The notes under the pieces: model-generated | Seen by the model: the letters and a program-made list of their open reading frames with translations, nothing else | The model's database searches: none | What the model was told of the DNA's origin: nothing | Translations under genes and position numbers: made by a program | Shown here: positions 16,276-22,397 of the stretch, in pieces | Layout: the number at the start of each line of letters is the position of its first letter | How positions within the stretch are numbered: the stretch's first letter is position 1 | Source: a virus | Strand: one strand, 5' to 3' | DNA: 28,240 nt | Virus record (IMG/VR): IMGVR_UViG_3300048112_000194 | Coordinates: 1 to 28,240 of that record

Positions 16276-18039
16276 ATGCTAAAGATTAAAAATGTATCAG
16301 CTCGTAACTTTATGAGCGTGGGCAATAACACCCAAGCGGTAAACTTTGACAATTGTCAACTTACTCTTGTGCTAGGGCACAACCTAGACATGGGCGGTGA
16401 TGGTAGTAGGAACGGCACAGGTAAGACAACTATTATTAATGCACTAAGTTATGCATTGTATGGTGAAGCACTTACTAACATTCGACGTGATAACTTAATT
16501 AACAAAACAAACGGCAAGGGTATGATGACCACTGTTGAGTTTGAAGCCAAAGGTGTTAAGTATCGCATTGAACGTGGACGTAGACCTAATGTGCTAAAGT
16601 TTTTAGTTAACGGTGAGGACACTGTAAGCGAAGAACAACAAGGCGACAGTAGAGAAACACAAAAAGCAATTGAAAAGATTATTGGCTTCCCTCACAATAT
16701 GTTCAAACATTTGGTTGCACTAAACACATACAGTGAACCTTTCCTCAGTATGAAAAACAACGATCAAAAAGATATGATCGAACAGTTGTTAGGTATTACT
16801 GATCTAAGTGCTAAGGCAGAGTTACTAAAAGAAAAAACTAAGTTTACTCGTGATAGCATCAAAGAGGAAGAGTTAAGAATTAATGCTGTTAAAGATGCAA
16901 ACGAACGAATAGAAAAGAATATTTCAGAAATTGAAAGTCGCAAGAAAGCATGGGATGCCACACACAGTACAAAAGTAAAAGACTTAGAAGCAGCCATTAA
17001 CACACTAGACGAGCTCGATGCTGACGCTGAAATTAAAGCACACAAACAAAATGTTGATGCTAAAGAGCAACAAGACAATTATAATACACTGTCTAAAGAA
17101 TTAAAAACATTACAGGCAAGTAATACTCGTAATGTCAAACGTTTGTCTGAACTTGAAGCAAACTTAGTAGACGCAGAAGCAGGTGTATGTCATGCATGTA
17201 AGCAAGGCACATCACACTTAGATACACACAGCGATTACATAGACGAGCTAAAAGGCAAGATTGCTTCAGAATTGGAACTGAATACTGCAAGTGAACAAAA
17301 GGTTGCTGAAATCACAGAAGCACTTGGTGTAATTAATATACCAGAAAAATTATTTACATTTTACTCAACTGTAGAAGAAGCATACGAGCACAAACACAAT
17401 TTAGAATCTCTTGCTCAACAATACCAAACCAAGCAAGAGGAAGACAATCCTTACGTTGAGCAAATAGACATGCTCAGAGAAACAGGGTTACAAGATGTTA
17501 GTTTTGATTTGATTAATGAATTAACATTCTTAAAAGATCATCAAGAGTTCTTGTACAAACTGTTAACAAGCAAGGATAGTTTTATCCGTAAAAAGATTAT
17601 TGATCAAAACATTGCATACCTAAATCATAGGTTAGCATGGTACTTAGATAAGTTAGGATTGCCGCATGATGTAAAATTTGCGAACGATTTAAACGTCGAA
17701 ATAACAGAATATGGCCGTGACTTAGACTTTGATAATCTAAGTAGAGGCGAACGTAATCGACTTATTTTAGGCTTATCTTGGGCATTCAGAGACATGTATG
17801 AGAGCTTAAATGCACCTATGAACCTGATGTGTATCGACGAGTTAATTGATTCGGGTATGGATACAATGGGTGTAGAGAACGCCTTAGCCGTCCTTAAGAA
17901 GATGAATAGAGAACAAGGTAAGAACATTTTCCTTATCTCTCACAAAGAAGAACTAGTAGGTCGAGTAAACAATGTGTTAACAGTTGTCAAGGAAGGCGGC
18001 TTCACTGCATACAACACAGACACAGATTATGTCGACTAG
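16276..18039 (+). CDS. 46: Recombination nuclease ATPase gp46 (SbcC/Rad50-like)
   Basis: A 587-residue SMC-type ATPase (T4 gp46 is 560 aa), partner of gp47. The Walker A loop is GSRNGTGKTT at 43-52; the ABC signature LSRGE is at 488-492; Walker B with catalytic glutamate is LMCIDE at 517-522; the switch histidine is H556 (LISHKEE). Long charged coiled coils flank a Rad50-type zinc hook, C305-H-A-C308, which dimerises two molecules through one zinc. The complex uses ATP to control gp47 nuclease access to DNA ends. No residue expected for activity appears to be missing. It ends 46 bases before the GIY-YIG gene, with a large inverted repeat in between. Confidence 0.96.
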   Translation: MLKIKNVSARNFMSVGNNTQAVNFDNCQLTLVLGHNLDMGGDGSRNGTGKTTIINALSYALYGEALTNIRRDNLINKTNGKGMMTTVEFEAKGVKYRIERGRRPNVLKFLVNGEDTVSEEQQGDSRETQKAIEKIIGFPHNMFKHLVALNTYSEPFLSMKNNDQKDMIEQLLGITDLSAKAELLKEKTKFTRDSIKEEELRINAVKDANERIEKNISEIESRKKAWDATHSTKVKDLEAAINTLDELDADAEIKAHKQNVDAKEQQDNYNTLSKELKTLQASNTRNVKRLSELEANLVDAEAGVCHACKQGTSHLDTHSDYIDELKGKIASELELNTASEQKVAEITEALGVINIPEKLFTFYSTVEEAYEHKHNLESLAQQYQTKQEEDNPYVEQIDMLRETGLQDVSFDLINELTFLKDHQEFLYKLLTSKDSFIRKKIIDQNIAYLNHRLAWYLDKLGLPHDVKFANDLNVEITEYGRDLDFDNLSRGERNRLILGLSWAFRDMYESLNAPMNLMCIDELIDSGMDTMGVENALAVLKKMNREQGKNIFLISHKEELVGRVNNVLTVVKEGGFTAYNTDTDYVD

Positions 18040-18049
18040 CCGGTAAAGG

Positions 18050-18087
18050 ATAGTACATAGTATTCGCAGTGGATAACTATGTACTAT
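18050..18087 (+). promoter_or_regulatory. 12-bp inverted repeat covering the GIY-YIG start codon
   Basis: ATAGTACATAGT at 18050-18061 is perfectly complementary to ACTATGTACTAT at 18076-18087, with a 14-base loop. The 3' arm includes the first two bases of the ATG at 18086. An AAAGGA sequence sits immediately before the 5' arm at 18044-18049, so the hairpin either hides the start codon or brings a distant ribosome binding site next to it. It has no T-tract and so is unlikely to be a terminator. Confidence 0.7.
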
Positions 18088-18511
18088 GTCACAATGGACT
18101 TATAACAACAAAATTATAGACACACTTCCAGAAGGTTGTGAAGCATTTGTGTACCTAATCACTAACACTACCAACGACAAAAAGTATATTGGTAAGAAGT
18201 TAGCAAAATTTAAAACAACTAAGCCTCCACTTAAAGGTAAAAAGAACAAACGTCGTGGAACTAAAGAAAGCGACTGGCGTACTTATTGGGGTAGTTCAGA
18301 TAACCTCCAAGCAGATGTTTTAGAGTTAGGTGAGGATAAGTTTACAAGAGAGATATTGCATATATGCCCTAGCAGAGGGGTTGCAAGTTACTTAGAAGCG
18401 GAAGAGCAATTTAATCGCAAAGTTCTCTTGACAGACGAGTATTATAATGGTATAATAAACGTCAGAGTAGGAGGTTCACAAATCCTCCGTGAAGCACTGA
18501 CAAAGATATAA
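18086..18511 (+). CDS. GIY-YIG family endonuclease (homing-endonuclease-like)
   Basis: A 141-residue protein with the GIY-YIG fold signature: FVYLITN at 21-27 stands for the first strand (GIY replaced by VYL) and KKYIGKK at 32-38 for the second (YIG present). It then shows PPLKGKKNKRRGTKESDW, YWGSS at 67-71, a Glu-containing helix (YLEAEEQF) and the ending EYYNGIINVRVGG. I recognise this arrangement as a common family of free-standing putative endonucleases in T4-like phages. It probably cuts specific DNA and may help spread its own gene. Its usual -YNGII- motif happens to encode the -10 box of the promoter at 18428. No intron was seen around it. The 5' hairpin suggests translational control. 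Confidence 0.8.
   Translation: MSQWTYNNKIIDTLPEGCEAFVYLITNTTNDKKYIGKKLAKFKTTKPPLKGKKNKRRGTKESDWRTYWGSSDNLQADVLELGEDKFTREILHICPSRGVASYLEAEEQFNRKVLLTDEYYNGIINVRVGGSQILREALTKI
18428..18456 (+). promoter_or_regulatory. Consensus sigma70 promoter for the non-coding RNA region
   Basis: TTGACA at 18428-18433 and TATAAT at 18451-18456 match the consensus perfectly with an ideal 17-base spacer. It lies inside the 3' end of the GIY-YIG gene and points into the 580-base gene-free region. Caution: part of it encodes the conserved Y-N-G-I-I residues, so the -10 box could be a by-product of the protein sequence. Confidence 0.65.
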
Positions 18512-18861
18512 CTATATATCGAACACGGCACACACAGACACCACGTCAATCTAATACAGAACCCTACATAAGGAACTACACCGCCCCGACAGGGCCATAA
18601 ACTGTTACCCTCGACAATCCTTAACAAGGTGCGAGAATTGGGTTGTAGTCGTAAAGATGCAAAAGACGATATGGCATTAAAATGATGCAGGCAATGAGAA
18701 AAAGCAACCTGCAAGTTTGTATAACTGAACTATTCCAGGTTATACAAATTTCCGTGAGGTCGAAAGACAGTGACGGTAGTGTATGGGGACAGAAGGCTCA
18801 CCGGTTCCTAGTAGCACCCGAGTAATAGTGACGAAGCTCATCTTGATGACGCTATTTTTTT
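18463..18861 (+). ncRNA. Candidate structured non-coding RNA of unknown family
   Basis: From the predicted start near 18463 to the T-tract at 18861 (about 400 nt), everything after the GIY-YIG stop at 18511 lacks a credible ORF but is dense in complementary segments. These include GATATA/TATATC (18505-18520), GCCC/GGGC (18583-18595), CTCG/CGAG enclosing CCTT-AAC-AAGG (18610-18635), and TGCAGG/CCTGCA (18686-18713). A 10-bp stem TTTGTATAAC/GTTATACAAA (18716-18748) is followed by CCGT/ACGG enclosing GTC-GAAA-GAC (18752-18776), then the terminator. Base composition is less A+T-rich than the flanking spacers. I compared it by eye with tRNA, tmRNA, RNase P RNA, 6S RNA and group I introns and found no convincing match. 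It may act as a free RNA or as the structured 3' end of the gp55-gp46 message. Confidence 0.6.
18824..18861 (+). terminator. Intrinsic terminator of the RNA region
   Basis: AATAGTG at 18824-18830 pairs with CGCTATT at 18850-18856 (one G-U pair). Inside, TCAT/ATGA closes a CTTG tetraloop (18838-18849). Seven Ts run from 18855 to 18861. It closes the transcription unit that starts at 14319 or 18428. Confidence 0.78.
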
Positions 18862-18883
18862 ATTCACCTGGCAACAGGTGAAT
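18862..18883 (+). promoter_or_regulatory. Perfect 9-bp hairpin with GCAA tetraloop
   Basis: ATTCACCTG (18862-18870) pairs with CAGGTGAAT (18875-18883) around a GCAA GNRA-type loop, directly after the terminator T-tract. There is no T-tract of its own on either strand, so it is not an obvious second terminator. It may be an RNA end-protecting hairpin in read-through transcripts. Confidence 0.55.
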
Positions 18884-19093
18884 TATGACTCCACTTTCTT
18901 GATAACTTCTTAATTAAAAAAACTTTCTTACAAGTGAATGAGTTTCATGAAATGAAACGATTGAATGTAGTAAGATAAGACACGAAGTGTCTATATACTG
19001 TTATAGATGTTATTAATTGTAACAAACGCATATAAACTGCTCTAGAACTTATTGTAATAGGTTAAATACTATACAGTTCCAGGAGATATATAA
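18884..19093 (+). promoter_or_regulatory. Leader/regulatory region before the cytochrome gene, with two GAA-triloop dyads
   Basis: A very A+T-rich, gene-free stretch. GTTTCAT-GAA-ATGAAAC (18942-18958) and AGACAC-GAA-GTGTCT (18978-18992) are two perfect short dyads with the same GAA centre, 19 bases apart. The second abuts a TATACT box at 18994, suggesting operators or mRNA hairpins. GTTAAATA at 19061-19068, in the context AGGTTAAATAC, resembles the late-type elements before other genes here. A strong AGGAG ribosome binding site at 19081-19085 serves the ATG at 19094. I found no convincing sigma70 promoter. Confidence 0.5.
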
Positions 19094-20377
19094 ATGAAAT
19101 ATATTACAGCAGCACTAGTAGCGTTATTCCCACTTATCCTATCAGCACAAACATACACTAACGAAGTAGCAACTATCATCAACGATAATTGTGTAGTGTG
19201 TCACCGTTCTGGAGGCATAGGACCAATGGGCTTTGAAACATACGAGCAAGTACGTCCATGGGCACCTTTAATATCACTTAAAGTAATGAAAAGAGAAATG
19301 CCACCTTATGCATACGATCACGGCATAGGTATACAGGACTTGCAAGGTGATTGGCGTTTATCGCAAAAAGATATAGACACTGTAGTCGAGTGGGTAGATA
19401 CCGGAGCAAGGTATGGCGACCCTGACAAAGTAGTACAGCCAGTAAACCTAGGTGATCCGGAAGCATGGAGTTTCGAAGCAGATTTTGGAGCGCCGGATTC
19501 AATCATCGCAAGTGTGGCCATAGACATTCCAGCAAGTGGCAACGACTTGTGGCATAAACATAATGTTCCAACAGGACTAACCGAAGACCGTTGCATTAAA
19601 GCAATACAAGTTAAACCACGTGGCAATGCCAAAGCAGTAGTACATCATGCTAACAGCAGTATTATAACTGAGGGAGGCAGAGTGGGTATGTTAACTGAGT
19701 ATGCTATGGGAAAGTGGGGAGAGATAGTTCCTGCAGGAGTATGCAGAACTATTCCAGCCAACGCAGAAGTAGCATGGGATATTCACATGTTCCCAGGTGG
19801 ACTTGGGGCAATGGCACCAGGATCAGTTATTCGAGACAACGTGGTAGAGATTGGTCTTTGGTTATACAGCGAAGAGGAAAGCCAAGAATTGAAATACAAA
19901 CAAGACTTGAGTTTGTATCGCCTAGGAGACCAGGACGATATAGTTATCCCACCACATGGTTATTACATGACACAAGGCTTCCACAGTTTTGATCATCCAG
20001 TTAGACTAGATAGTTTTCAACCACACGGACACTTGCGTATGAACGCAGCAAGTTTGGAAATATTTTATCCTGAAACAGGACACACAGAACAAATTAGTCA
20101 AGTAAGTAATTGGAGTGCAACATGGCATCACAGTCATTTGTATGATCCAGACGTAGCACCACTCTTACCAGCAGGAGCAGTTATTGTTCTAAAGCAATGG
20201 TATGATAATACAGCAAAAAATCCAAATAATCCAGACCCTGATATGTGGGTAATGGGAGGCAGTAGAACAGGCGATGAAATGACACATGCTTGGTTAGCCA
20301 TTACACATCTAGATGATGAAGGATACAATAAACTAAAAGAGGAAAGAGATGAAACATTTAATATTGCTAGTAAGTAG
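19094..20377 (+). CDS. Exported c-type cytochrome / copper type II monooxygenase-like protein
   Basis: A 427-residue protein with an N-terminal signal peptide (about 1-18, ending LSA before QT), so it should be exported. Residues 22-110 are a mono-heme cytochrome c domain: C33-V-V-C36-H37 binds heme and M69 (KREMPPY) is the likely distal ligand. Residues about 120-410 resemble the two-domain copper type II ascorbate-dependent monooxygenases (PHM type). H184-H185 (AVVHH) and H231 could form one copper site, H311-G-H313 (QPHGHLRM) and M396 (GDEMTHAW) the other; H345, H346 and H348 add a further metal-like cluster. C167 and C217 could form a disulfide. I know such cytochrome-PHM-like fusions from free-living environmental bacteria, not as standard phage genes. 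Substrate is unknown. AGGAG lies 8 bases before the ATG; the lipoprotein gene overlaps its end. Confidence 0.85.
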   Translation: MKYITAALVALFPLILSAQTYTNEVATIINDNCVVCHRSGGIGPMGFETYEQVRPWAPLISLKVMKREMPPYAYDHGIGIQDLQGDWRLSQKDIDTVVEWVDTGARYGDPDKVVQPVNLGDPEAWSFEADFGAPDSIIASVAIDIPASGNDLWHKHNVPTGLTEDRCIKAIQVKPRGNAKAVVHHANSSIITEGGRVGMLTEYAMGKWGEIVPAGVCRTIPANAEVAWDIHMFPGGLGAMAPGSVIRDNVVEIGLWLYSEEESQELKYKQDLSLYRLGDQDDIVIPPHGYYMTQGFHSFDHPVRLDSFQPHGHLRMNAASLEIFYPETGHTEQISQVSNWSATWHHSHLYDPDVAPLLPAGAVIVLKQWYDNTAKNPNNPDPDMWVMGGSRTGDEMTHAWLAITHLDDEGYNKLKEERDETFNIASK

Positions 20378-20525
20378 TATTATTATTATAACAGGATGTT
20401 CTGGTACAGGCTACAATGGGCCGCATGAGTTTGATTGGATGCCTCACCCGGTGATATGGGAGAACAATATTAGAACTTGCAGGAGTGCGGATGTTTGTAG
20501 AGCAGAAACACTTTTTAGAAGATGA
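20349..20525 (+). CDS. Short lipoprotein overlapping the cytochrome gene
   Basis: A 58-residue ORF starting at the ATG inside the last 29 bases of the cytochrome gene, in another frame, with a strong GAGGA ribosome binding site 6 bases upstream. The sequence begins MKHLILLVSSIIIITGC, a textbook lipoprotein signal with lipobox ITGC and lipidated C17. The mature part is about 42 residues with two further cysteines (C44, C50), so it could carry one disulfide, and Trp/Pro/His residues (DWMPHPVIW). I do not recognise a family. Its position suggests a membrane anchor or partner for the exported cytochrome; an outer-membrane spanin (Rz1-like) is an alternative, since those are also short phage lipoproteins. 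Confidence 0.75.
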   Translation: MKHLILLVSSIIIITGCSGTGYNGPHEFDWMPHPVIWENNIRTCRSADVCRAETLFRR

Positions 20526-20635
20526 TTATGCAAGGGTACATAATTTTTGGAATTCTTATCGGTGTTAATACAGCAGTGTATGTAATGATACAGATGTTTT
20601 TCGAAGGACACGAAGCATTTACTAATCTAAAGTAA
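20522..20635 (+). CDS. Single-helix membrane peptide
   Basis: A 37-residue ORF whose ATG at 20522 overlaps the lipoprotein stop as ATGA, typical of translational coupling; a second in-frame ATG is at 20528. The product (MIMQGYIIFGILIGVNTAVY...) has one hydrophobic segment of about 20 residues followed by a short charged tail (FEGHEAFTNLK). Its stop overlaps by 9 bases the end of the convergent minus-strand frame. The function is unknown: it could be a small subunit of the cytochrome cassette or a holin/spanin-like lysis peptide. Confidence 0.6.
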   Translation: MIMQGYIIFGILIGVNTAVYVMIQMFFEGHEAFTNLK

Positions 20636-20853
20636 TTCGTTGTTACCGGCGGTGCCTGATTTCATTTGGTTATATTTATTGAGTGTTTTGATTAGCAGGT
20701 CTCTATCCATGGGAGGAATAAACCATGCCTCCGTCCAAGACACTGCACCTTCGCTGTATATTACTAATTCAGCAATATTTTTGTTTAGGGCAGTTTGATC
20801 GTCTTTGAGCTTACCTAGGTACGCCACTATGTCCGAAGGTTCGGAGTTTGCTA
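20627..20853 (-). CDS. Frameshift extension of the gp26-like protein
   Basis: This frame is open from before the gp26-like stop (20851-20853) to the TAG at 20627. It contains no ATG; the first usable start is a GTG at 20827 (66 residues) without a ribosome binding site, so independent translation looks poor. The natural reading is as the -1 continuation of the upstream gene: after ...DPVNFF it gives HSFLANSEPSDI, then the 66-residue segment with SEGAVSWTEAWFIPPMDRDL and IKTLNKYNQMK. The predicted fusion is 364 residues (21720-20627). A Trp-containing helix followed by a 'P..DR..li' motif resembles the extension encoded after the frameshift in tail assembly chaperone pairs of other long-tailed phages. 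Confidence 0.6.
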
Positions 20854-20872
20854 AGAAGCTGTGAAAAAATTT
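20832..20872 (-). promoter_or_regulatory. Candidate -1 ribosomal frameshift site
   Basis: On the minus strand, 20872-20863 reads AAATTTTTTC, in frame as A AAT TTT TTC; both A-AAT-TTT and T-TTT-TTC are X-XXY-YYZ heptamers. The zero-frame stop follows 9 bases after the slippery run. A hairpin TCCGA-ACCT-TCGGA (20845-20832) lies about 17 bases downstream and could stimulate slipping. Confidence 0.6.
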
Positions 20873-21720
20873 ACTGGGTCAAAGTTAACGCGGCTTTTGA
20901 ACACTACTGGTTCGCCTGCATCATCTGTACATTTCTCACACTGTAGTTTCATCTCGTGGTTGATACCAATTGAATTTAAATTAGCAATTTGCTCTTCAAT
21001 TTTCTTACCTACTGTGCCTTCAGCATTATCTAAAAACTCTGTGATATGTTTTCTATCTGTTACACTTTGCTTTTCGCCGTCTTCGTCAGTATAATCAATA
21101 CTAGAAATACTATCTACAATTAAACTAAAGTTTAGTTCTGCAATTTGCTTAAAGTTATCATTAAACAGTTTTAGTCTTTCCATTTCATTACTAACGTCTG
21201 CTAGTGCTTGTAAACTTCTAGTGCTTTGAAAATTTGTAATACCTGCTTGAATTGTACTAGCATAAGTGAACGGACGAACGTGAATTTCTAAACCGTTGTG
21301 TTCTACTGTGTACGATTCTTCTAAAACACCCATGGTGCCGATTGCTTGTTCAACACTAGCAACACCTTTTTGGTCTTCGTCACACTTTGGACATGGAGCA
21401 GATACTTCTACATCGTCTCCGTAAGTAGCACCTTGTACAGCAACTAACAATACATCGATGTCACTGCTTAACATTGCCCTAGCATTCTTTACGTTAGGTA
21501 CGCAACTGTGTATAACCTGTGCTACAGCTTCGCCGTTTAATAACGCATCAGGGTTTTTCATAATCATTTCGTCTTTTGCTGTCATTGCAAAGACAGGAAG
21601 TTCTAGCGTTTCTGGCATCTCTACTACTGCCGGCTCATAAAATTTGCCAGCACTTGGAATAGGTGCAAACAATTTTGGAGCTCTAAAATGCGAACTTAAT
21701 GGATTGTGTTTGTTTGTCAT
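20851..21720 (-). CDS. Baseplate hub assembly protein gp26-like (T4_baseplate family)
   Basis: A 289-residue protein of the T4 gp26/gp51-type baseplate assembly family. The N-terminal signature is clear: FAPIPSAGKFYEP, then LPVFAMTAKDEMIMKNPDAL and an AVAQVIHSCVPNV segment, as in proteins that assist hub assembly. Two CxxC pairs, C110-P-K-C113 and C261-E-K-C264, should form a zinc ribbon. T4 gp26 is 208 aa, so this is longer. Near the 3' end the minus strand reads A AAT TTT TTC, a tandem slippery site, and the -1 frame stays open for a further 78 residues. It is transcribed divergently from the oxygenase/tape-measure block, probably from GATAAATA at 21785. The alternative is a simple one-base assembly or mutation error in the A6 run. 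Confidence 0.8.
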   Translation of the reverse strand: MTNKHNPLSSHFRAPKLFAPIPSAGKFYEPAVVEMPETLELPVFAMTAKDEMIMKNPDALLNGEAVAQVIHSCVPNVKNARAMLSSDIDVLLVAVQGATYGDDVEVSAPCPKCDEDQKGVASVEQAIGTMGVLEESYTVEHNGLEIHVRPFTYASTIQAGITNFQSTRSLQALADVSNEMERLKLFNDNFKQIAELNFSLIVDSISSIDYTDEDGEKQSVTDRKHITEFLDNAEGTVGKKIEEQIANLNSIGINHEMKLQCEKCTDDAGEPVVFKSRVNFDPVNFFTAS

Positions 21721-21777
21721 GTTCTTATATCCTAAATTTGTACTAGCACATTATGTACTATTACTTCTTTAACTACA

Positions 21778-21785
21778 TATTTATC
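21778..21785 (-). promoter_or_regulatory. Late promoter GATAAATA for the gp26-like gene
   Basis: On the minus strand it reads GATAAATA, 57 bases before the gp26-like ATG at 21720. It is divergent from, and 18 bases away from, the TATAAATA element at 21804. Confidence 0.6.
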
Positions 21786-21803
21786 GGTATTATTAACTAG
21801 GGT

Positions 21804-21811
21804 TATAAATA
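21804..21811 (+). promoter_or_regulatory. Late promoter TATAAATA for the oxygenase-HD genes
   Basis: A perfect TATAAATA element ends 16 bases before the ATG at 21828. A GGTAAATA string follows at 21815-21822. This gives the downstream metabolic-type genes late timing, like the structural genes. Confidence 0.75.
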
Positions 21812-21827
21812 TCCGGTAAATATCAAT

Positions 21828-22397
21828 ATGAAACAAGAAGATTACTTTGCTAAAATAAAAGTAGATGCTACTAATCTTATGGATAGTTGTAATAATTGGA
21901 TGAAACAATTTCCAGACTTGATTTACACATACCGAACAGATTCTGATACACTTGTAGATGTAGCAGATATACCTGATAAAGATTTTGATAAATCGTTTAG
22001 AACATTTGATATGTGGCATCCTGAATTAAACTATACTCTTTCTAGTAATAATTTTTTAAAGAAGTTACATAAAAAATTTCCTATTAACAATATAGCAATA
22101 AACAATTTCCACCCAAATTTTTATTATAGGTTGCACACTGATTGGAGAAGAGGTGTAGCAATAAATATGCTAATAACAGGCACTGATAGTCATTGTTTAT
22201 TTGTAGACGACACGGATTTCATAGAATTAGATTATAAGCCAGGTGAACTGTATTTGTTTAATACACAACAGCCTCATACTATCACAAACTTCTCTGAACA
22301 ACGTACATTGTTTTCTATACAGTTTGTAGAAGGCAAAGATACATTATCGTATAATATGCTGTATGAGTATTTAAAAAATAACGGGTTAGTAGATTGA
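21828..22397 (+). CDS. 2-oxoglutarate/Fe(II)-dependent oxygenase-like protein
   Basis: A 189-residue protein with the metal and cosubstrate motif of Fe(II)/2-oxoglutarate oxygenases on a double-stranded beta-helix: H103-T-D105 (RLHTDWRRG), distal H150 (FNTQQPHTITNF) and R159 for 2-oxoglutarate, followed by a LFSIQF strand. Such proteins are frequent in marine T4-like phages; they hydroxylate proteins, nucleotides or small molecules using O2, and the substrate cannot be read from the sequence. The N-terminal 80 residues are less conserved in appearance. A perfect late promoter precedes it and the next gene, an HD-domain oxygenase-like protein, overlaps its stop, suggesting linked function. No signal peptide: cytoplasmic. 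Confidence 0.78.
   Translation: MKQEDYFAKIKVDATNLMDSCNNWMKQFPDLIYTYRTDSDTLVDVADIPDKDFDKSFRTFDMWHPELNYTLSSNNFLKKLHKKFPINNIAINNFHPNFYYRLHTDWRRGVAINMLITGTDSHCLFVDDTDFIELDYKPGELYLFNTQQPHTITNFSEQRTLFSIQFVEGKDTLSYNMLYEYLKNNGLVD

Noticed and set aside
18556-18573. ACAGAACCC followed by ATAAGG, reminiscent of the 3' conserved segment of RNase P RNA
   Set aside because: The matching 5' segment (GAGGAAAGTCC type) and the rest of the RNase P core are absent, so a chance match is more likely.
18442-18714. 90-residue minus-strand ORF across the RNA region
   Set aside because: It overlaps the GIY-YIG gene antisense, has no ribosome binding site, and its sequence is explained by the paired RNA segments.
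18086-18883. GIY-YIG gene plus structured RNA as a group I intron
   Set aside because: No split gene flanks it and I do not see the conserved group I core segments; gp46 is complete upstream.
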